64,000 bases of DNA from an uncultured Rhodospirillaceae bacterium (GTDB lineage Bacteria; Pseudomonadota; Alphaproteobacteria; Reyranellales; Reyranellaceae), in contig CAMFGZ010000005.1 in the NCBI GenBank assembly GCA_945952105.1, forward strand, positions 124,001-188,000, given 5' to 3'. Under the pieces are notes generated by a model. That model searched no databases, was not told the DNA's origin, and was given only the letters and a program-made list of their open reading frames with translations. The position numbers were made by a program, and so were the translations under genes. Shown piece by piece: positions 59,978 through 64,000 of the stretch. Every line of letters starts with the position of its first letter. Position 1 is the first letter of the stretch.

Positions 59978-60763
59978 ATGGTTCAGCCGGTTCGCGTCGA
60001 CTATCAGATCACGGGCGAAGGTCCCGCCGTGTTCCTCACCCACGGCGTCGGCGCCCGCCGCCAGGTCTGGGACGGCGTCATCGCGAAACTCGCGCCGCAC
60101 TTCCGCTGCATCTCCTACGATCTGCGCGGCCATGGCAGCTCGCAGGGCACGACGGCTCCGCTCGGCCTCGATGAATTCGCCGCCGACCTGGAAGCGCTGC
60201 GGGCGCAACTCGGCATCGAGCAGGCGCATTTCATCGGCCATTCCCTGGGCGGCATGATCGTGCCCACCTATGCGCGCGCTCATCCGGAGCGGGTCAAGTC
60301 GCTCGCCCTGATCTGCACCGCCGCCTTCCGCAGTCCCGAAGCCCGCGCAAACAGCGCCAGGTTCGTCGAGAAGCTCTATGCCGAGGGCATGCCCGGCATC
60401 CTCGACACGATGCTCGGCCGCTGGTTCACCGACGAATTCCGGCGCGACCATCCGGAGGTCGTCGAGGAGAGAAAGCAGCAGATGCTGAACGCCGACCCGC
60501 GGGTCTACCGCGAGACCTACAAGGTGTTCGCCACCACCGACATGGGACCCTGGCTGCACGAGATCGCCGCGCGCACGCTGGTGACGACCGGTGAATTCGA
60601 TCCCGGCTGCGGGCCCGCGCTCAACGAGCAGATCGCGGCGGCCCTTCCGAATGCGGAGCTCGTGATCCTGCCCGCTCTCCGGCACTCGGTTCTCGTCGAG
60701 GCGCCGGATCTTGTCGGGGATCTGCTTCTGCGATTCCTGCTGGCGTCGGCCCCGAGCAACTAG
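59978..60763 (+). CDS. Alpha/beta fold hydrolase
   Basis: 261 residues. The nucleophile elbow is FIGHSLGG (Ser89), the acid is probably the Asp in TTGEFDPGC and the histidine is in LPALRHSVLVEAP; THGVGARRQVWDGVIAKLAPHFRCISYDLRGHGSS gives the oxyanion region. It resembles 3-oxoadipate enol-lactonase (PcaD) and N-formylmaleamate deformylase (NicD) in size and layout. It lies 43 bases after the Rieske ferredoxin on the same strand, so it is probably a ring-cleavage product hydrolase of the same pathway. Confidence 0.88.
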   Translation: MVQPVRVDYQITGEGPAVFLTHGVGARRQVWDGVIAKLAPHFRCISYDLRGHGSSQGTTAPLGLDEFAADLEALRAQLGIEQAHFIGHSLGGMIVPTYARAHPERVKSLALICTAAFRSPEARANSARFVEKLYAEGMPGILDTMLGRWFTDEFRRDHPEVVEERKQQMLNADPRVYRETYKVFATTDMGPWLHEIAARTLVTTGEFDPGCGPALNEQIAAALPNAELVILPALRHSVLVEAPDLVGDLLLRFLLASAPSN

Positions 60764-60793
60764 GCCGACGCGGAGGCACCCACGCTCCGAGCG

Positions 60794-61591
60794 TCAGTGC
60801 TTGTCGGCCCACACCATGCGCTTCACGGCGTACATCAGGCCGGCCAGCGCCAGGAGGAACAGGATCACGCGAACGCCGGTGCGCTTGCGGTCTTCCATGT
60901 GCGGCTCGGAGGCCCAGGCCAGGAACTCGGTGACGTCGGCGGCTTCCTGATCGAGCGTGGCCTTGGTTCCGTCGGCGAAGGTCACCTTGTCGTCCGCCAG
61001 CGGCGGCGCCATGGCGATCTTGTGGCCCGGGAAGTACTTGTTGAAGTTGTCGTCCTTCTTGACGTCGAACTCCTTGATCTGCTCCGGCGTCAGCTTGTCG
61101 TACGGAACGTAGCCCGTGAGGATGCCGTAGATGTAGTCGGGGCCGTACTCGCGCGCCTTGACGATGACGCTGAGGTCGGGCGGCGCCTTGCCGTTGTTCG
61201 CGGCGGCCGCGGCGGCCTCGTTGGGGAACGGCTTCTTGAAGCGGTCGGACGGGCGGGCGGGCCGGTCGACCGGCGCGCCGTCATCGTTGAGGTCGGAGAC
61301 GGAGATGTCCTTGATCAGGCCCTTCACCTGGTTCTCGGTCAGGCCGAGCTCCGTGAGGTTGCGATAGGACATCAGCGACAGCGAATGACAGGCCGCGCAG
61401 ACTTCCTGGTAGACCTGGAAGCCGCGCTGCGCGGCGGCACGATCGAAGGTGCCGAACGGGCCCTGGAAGTGCCAGTGCCTGTGCGGCGGATGCTCGGTGC
61501 CGCCGGCCGCGATGGCGACGGTGCCGACGGTGAAGGACGCCAGCGCGATGGCGCCGGAGACCAGGAGATTGCGGGCAAACGGCTTGCGCAT
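60794..61591 (-). CDS. petC: Ubiquinol-cytochrome c reductase cytochrome c1 subunit
   Basis: 265 residues from the ATG at 61591, with a Sec signal (NLLVSGAIALASFTVGTVAIAAGG). The haem c motif is VCAACHSLSLMSYRNL (CxxCH) and the sixth-ligand Met lies in HKIAMAPPL. A C-terminal membrane anchor (TGVRVILFLLALAGLMYAVKRMVW) holds it in the inner membrane. It is the last gene of petABC, 5 bases after petB. In some alphaproteobacteria petB and petC are fused in fbcH form; here they are separate. Confidence 0.96.
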   Translation of the reverse strand: MRKPFARNLLVSGAIALASFTVGTVAIAAGGTEHPPHRHWHFQGPFGTFDRAAAQRGFQVYQEVCAACHSLSLMSYRNLTELGLTENQVKGLIKDISVSDLNDDGAPVDRPARPSDRFKKPFPNEAAAAAANNGKAPPDLSVIVKAREYGPDYIYGILTGYVPYDKLTPEQIKEFDVKKDDNFNKYFPGHKIAMAPPLADDKVTFADGTKATLDQEAADVTEFLAWASEPHMEDRKRTGVRVILFLLALAGLMYAVKRMVWADKH

Positions 61592-61596
61592 GGCTC

Positions 61597-62832
61597 TTAG
61601 ACCGCCTTCTTCTTGAGCACCGCGTCGGCGATGCTGGGAGGCAATGGCAACGGCCGTTCGATCTTGCCCAGGATCGGCAGCAGCACGAGGAAGTGGGCGA
61701 AGTAGTAGAGGGTCGCGAGCTGCGACAGCGGCACCCAGAAGCCTTCCGGCGGCTTGGAACCGCAGATGCCCAGCACGATCACGTCGACCACAAGGAACAT
61801 CATGAACCACTTGTAGATCGGCCGGAACGTGCAGGACCGGACGCGCGAGGTGTCGAGCCAGGGCAGGATGAACAGCACCGCGATGGCACCGAACATCGCC
61901 AGCACGCCGCCCAGCTTGTCGGGGATGGCGCGCAGGATCGCGTAGAACGGCAGGAAGTACCATTCCGGCACGATGTGCGCCGGCGTGACCAGCGGGTTGG
62001 CCGGGATGTAGTTGTCCGGATGGCCCATGTAGTCGGGCGCGAAGAACACGAACGCGGCGTAGACGATCAGGAAGCAGACCACGCCGAAGCCGTCCTTCAT
62101 CGTGTAGTACGGGTGGAACGGGACGGTGTCCTGCGGACCCTTCGGATCGATGCCGGTCGGATTGTTCGAGCCGTGGACGTGCAGCGCCACGACGTGCAGC
62201 GCAACGACGGCCACGATGATGAACGGCAGCAGGTAGTGCAGGGCGAAGAAGCGGTTGAGCGTCGGATTGTCGACGGCGAAACCGCCCCACAGCCATGTCA
62301 CGATAGACTCGCCGACCACGGGAAGCGCCGAGAACAGGTTGGTGATGACGGTGGCGCCCCAGAAGCTCATCTGGCCCCACGGCAGCACGTAGCCCATGAA
62401 GGCCGTCGCCATCATCAGCAGGAAGATGACGACGCCCAGGATCCACAGCAGTTCGCGCGGCGCCTTGTAGGAGCCGTAGTACATGCCGCGGAAGATGTGG
62501 ATGTAGACCGCGATGAAGAAGAACGAGGCCCCGTTCATGTGCAGGTCGCGGATCAGCCAGCCCTGCGGCACGTCGCGGTCGATGCGCTCGACGGAGTCGA
62601 AGGCCATCAGGACGTGTGGCGTGTAGTTGGTCGCGAGCACGATGCCGGTGGCGATCATGAGGACCAGCATCACCGTGGCAATCGCGCCGAAGTTCCAGAA
62701 GTAGTTGAAATTCCGTGGCGTCGGGAACGTGTGATATTCCTTCTCGATATACGAGAAGATCGGCAGGCGGTGATCGACCCAGGCGATCACCTTGTTATTG
62801 AAGACCGGCGGCGTGCCGTGTGACGAAGCCAT
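61597..62832 (-). CDS. petB: Cytochrome b subunit of the bc1 complex
   Basis: 411 residues with eight or more membrane helices. Haem-ligand histidines lie in helices B and [26 protein letters not shown] and [27 protein letters not shown]. The Qo-site [18 protein letters not shown] (PEWY) motif is intact, as is [25 protein letters not shown]. Length is that of alphaproteobacterial FbcB/PetB. It sits between petA and petC. Confidence 0.97.
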   Translation of the reverse strand: MASSHGTPPVFNNKVIAWVDHRLPIFSYIEKEYHTFPTPRNFNYFWNFGAIATVMLVLMIATGIVLATNYTPHVLMAFDSVERIDRDVPQGWLIRDLHMNGASFFFIAVYIHIFRGMYYGSYKAPRELLWILGVVIFLLMMATAFMGYVLPWGQMSFWGATVITNLFSALPVVGESIVTWLWGGFAVDNPTLNRFFALHYLLPFIIVAVVALHVVALHVHGSNNPTGIDPKGPQDTVPFHPYYTMKDGFGVVCFLIVYAAFVFFAPDYMGHPDNYIPANPLVTPAHIVPEWYFLPFYAILRAIPDKLGGVLAMFGAIAVLFILPWLDTSRVRSCTFRPIYKWFMMFLVVDVIVLGICGSKPPEGFWVPLSQLATLYYFAHFLVLLPILGKIERPLPLPPSIADAVLKKKAV

Positions 62833-62874
62833 TCTGGAACTCCAGCGAGATCTGAGGCGGACGACCTGGGTCGA

Positions 62875-63441
62875 TCAGCCGATGCGAACGAGCGAGTCGG
62901 AGGTGAACAGGTAGTCCGGAACGACGAGGTTCTTCGGCGCCGGTCCCTTGCGGATGCGTCCCGACGTGTCGTAGCTCGAGCCGTGGCAGGGGCAGAACCA
63001 GCCGCCGAACTCGCCCTTCGGGTCGCCGGGCTTGTTGCCGAGCGGGACGCAGCCGAGATGGGTGCACACGCCGATCATGATCAGCCACTCCGGGCGGACC
63101 TTCTTGGCCGTGTCGGTGACGCGCTTGTTGTCGGTCTCCGGATCCGGAAGCTGCGACATCGGCACCGCCTCGGCCTCCTTGATCTCGGCCTCCGTGCGAT
63201 GCCGGATGAAGACCGGCTTGCCGCGCCACTTCACGGTGACCGCCTGGCCGACCGCGATCGGCGTCACGTTCACCTCGATGGTCGACAGGGCCAGCGTGTC
63301 CGCGGCGGGGTTGAGATTATTGATGAACGGCCATGCGACGGCCGCAGCGCCGACCGCGCCAAGAGCGCCGGTCGCGACCATCAAGAAGTCGCGCCGAGTC
63401 GGTTCGCCGTGCCCATTGGCCGGAATGCTTGAAGAAGCCAT
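62875..63441 (-). CDS. petA: Ubiquinol-cytochrome c reductase iron-sulfur (Rieske) subunit
   Basis: 188 residues. The Tat motif TRRDFLM precedes the N-terminal anchor [19 protein letters not shown], which remains uncleaved. The cluster-binding boxes [11 protein letters not shown] and CPCHGSSYD are complete, including the disulfide cysteines and the Ser/Tyr that tune potential. First gene of the bc1 operon. A candidate promoter is at 63478-63508. Confidence 0.97.
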   Translation of the reverse strand: MASSSIPANGHGEPTRRDFLMVATGALGAVGAAAVAWPFINNLNPAADTLALSTIEVNVTPIAVGQAVTVKWRGKPVFIRHRTEAEIKEAEAVPMSQLPDPETDNKRVTDTAKKVRPEWLIMIGVCTHLGCVPLGNKPGDPKGEFGGWFCPCHGSSYDTSGRIRKGPAPKNLVVPDYLFTSDSLVRIG

Positions 63442-63477
63442 GATTACTCTCTTCCGTCCCCCCGAGGAGATGGCGGG

Positions 63478-63508
63478 TATATAGCCGGGAAAGCCCCTTT
63501 TGTTTCAA
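63478..63508 (-). promoter_or_regulatory. Candidate sigma-70 promoter of petABC
   Basis: On the minus strand TTGAAA (63508-63503) is followed 19 bases later by TATATA (63483-63478), or 18 bases later by CTATAT, 37 bases upstream of the petA start codon. The spacing is slightly long. The rest of the 63442-63758 gap shows no gene and no other clear signal. Confidence 0.45.
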
Positions 63509-63758
63509 GGCTCTGTTGGTCGCAGGCCCGATGAGCGGCATTCTGTGACAGCGTGCCGCAGAAAAGTCACTTTCGCCAGGCGATGCGTGCAAGAAACCGC
63601 AAGGATTTGGCACTTTTCGAGATGATTTTTCGTCGGCCAGCGGCGTCTGGTTCGCCAGCCGGGTGGTTGGGGCACTCGCCGAGGGGGGCGAGCGTTGCAG
63701 CGTGCGCATCCGCGACCGAAGAGAATCCGCAGTGCGGCCTGCAAGACGAAAGGCGGCG

Positions 63759-64000
63759 CTATTGCCGAAGGGTCTCCAGAACCTGGCGCAAGGGCTCGGG
63801 CGATATGCGAATGGGCGGCGGCGTCACGCGAATGCCGCGATCGAAGGGATTGTCCAGGTCCAGAATGAGCTTGATGGCCATCGATACGGCCACGACGCTG
63901 AAGAACAGGGCGACCACCGTCGTGGCATTGCGGGGCGCGAACACGCCGAAGCTGCCGTAGACGACGATCAGCCACAAGGCGACAACCCCCACGAACGGCA
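63759..64000 (-). CDS. DUF4239-like membrane protein, C-terminal part only
   Basis: The frame is open to the window end, so only about the last 80 residues are seen; a GTG at 63992 exists, but sequence upstream is missing. Two membrane helices (GVVALWLIVVYGSFGVFA and TTVVALFFSVVAVSMAIKLILDL) are followed by LDNPFDRGIRVTPPPIRISPEPLRQVLETL. This ending, a bilayer helix then Asp-x-Pro-Phe and RISPEPLRxxL, is typical of bestrophin-like DUF4239 proteins. Function unknown. Confidence 0.65.
   Translation of the reverse strand, partial: PFVGVVALWLIVVYGSFGVFAPRNATTVVALFFSVVAVSMAIKLILDLDNPFDRGIRVTPPPIRISPEPLRQVLETLRQ

Overview
The window is GC-rich chromosomal DNA from an alphaproteobacterium. It carries a cytochrome bc1 operon with a Tat-type Rieske protein, a phasin, COQ-linked UbiK, MidA/NDUFAF7, and the order lgt - methyltransferase - pgeF ... 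prs - rplY - pth - ychF. It is also very rich in substrate-binding proteins (Bug/TctC, SBP_bac_5, SBP_bac_3). Together these suggest a free-living soil or freshwater bacterium of the Rhodospirillales/Reyranella type; that placement is inference. I found no rRNA, tRNA, CRISPR array, phage gene or transposase.

Layout. 0-5 kb: a branched-chain aminotransferase cut by the window edge, then a GntR regulator divergent from an operon of an orphan TctC binding protein, a TauD-like dioxygenase and an isocitrate-lyase/PEP-mutase-like lyase. 5-8.7 kb: CsaA, phasin (with recognisable promoter and operator boxes), TetR, ProC, enoyl-CoA hydratase-like protein and UbiK. 8.7-14 kb: GST, then an operon of GntR, amino-acid ABC transporter and a fold-type IV aminotransferase homologue that has lost its PLP lysine. 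14.3-18.1 kb: cyanate uptake genes and cyanase behind a good sigma-54 promoter. 18.4-22.8 kb: YbjN, Lgt, MidA-like methyltransferase, PgeF, lipoprotein. 22.9-29.8 kb: oligopeptide ABC importer with two tandem binding proteins. 29.9-36.3 kb: AidB-like acyl-CoA dehydrogenase, M81 (MlrC) metallopeptidase, secreted RidA, a two-gene amino-acid ABC unit without ATPase, and a second TauD-like dioxygenase. 36.4-40 kb: prs, rplY, pth, ychF. 40-43.6 kb: PhoX-like phosphatase divergent from a phytase-like esterase. 43.8-47.8 kb: tripartite tricarboxylate transporter with two TctC proteins. 47.9-51.4 kb: PaiB-like protein, dienelactone hydrolase, CoA transferase, CoA-ester lyase. 51.4-60.8 kb: ABC importer, LysR regulator and a probable aromatic or N-heteroaromatic degradation cluster (Rieske oxygenase alpha subunit, Rieske ferredoxin, ferredoxin reductase, NicX-like ring-cleavage candidate, flavin reductase, alpha/beta hydrolase). 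60.8-63.4 kb: petABC (bc1 complex), then the end of a DUF4239-like membrane protein.

The housekeeping genes (proC, ubiK, ybjN, lgt, midA-like, pgeF, lipoprotein, prs, rplY, pth, ychF) look like one ancestral block that two catabolic/transport inserts (about 8.7-18.3 kb and 22.9-36.3 kb) have split. Intergenic gaps hold several families of long inverted repeats, one of which (a 75-bp palindromic element) occurs twice in the window.

The points most worth following up are the Rieske/NicX-like cluster with its perfect 23-bp palindromic operator, the lysine-less aminotransferase homologue encoded in an amino-acid uptake operon, and the sigma-54-driven cyanate operon.
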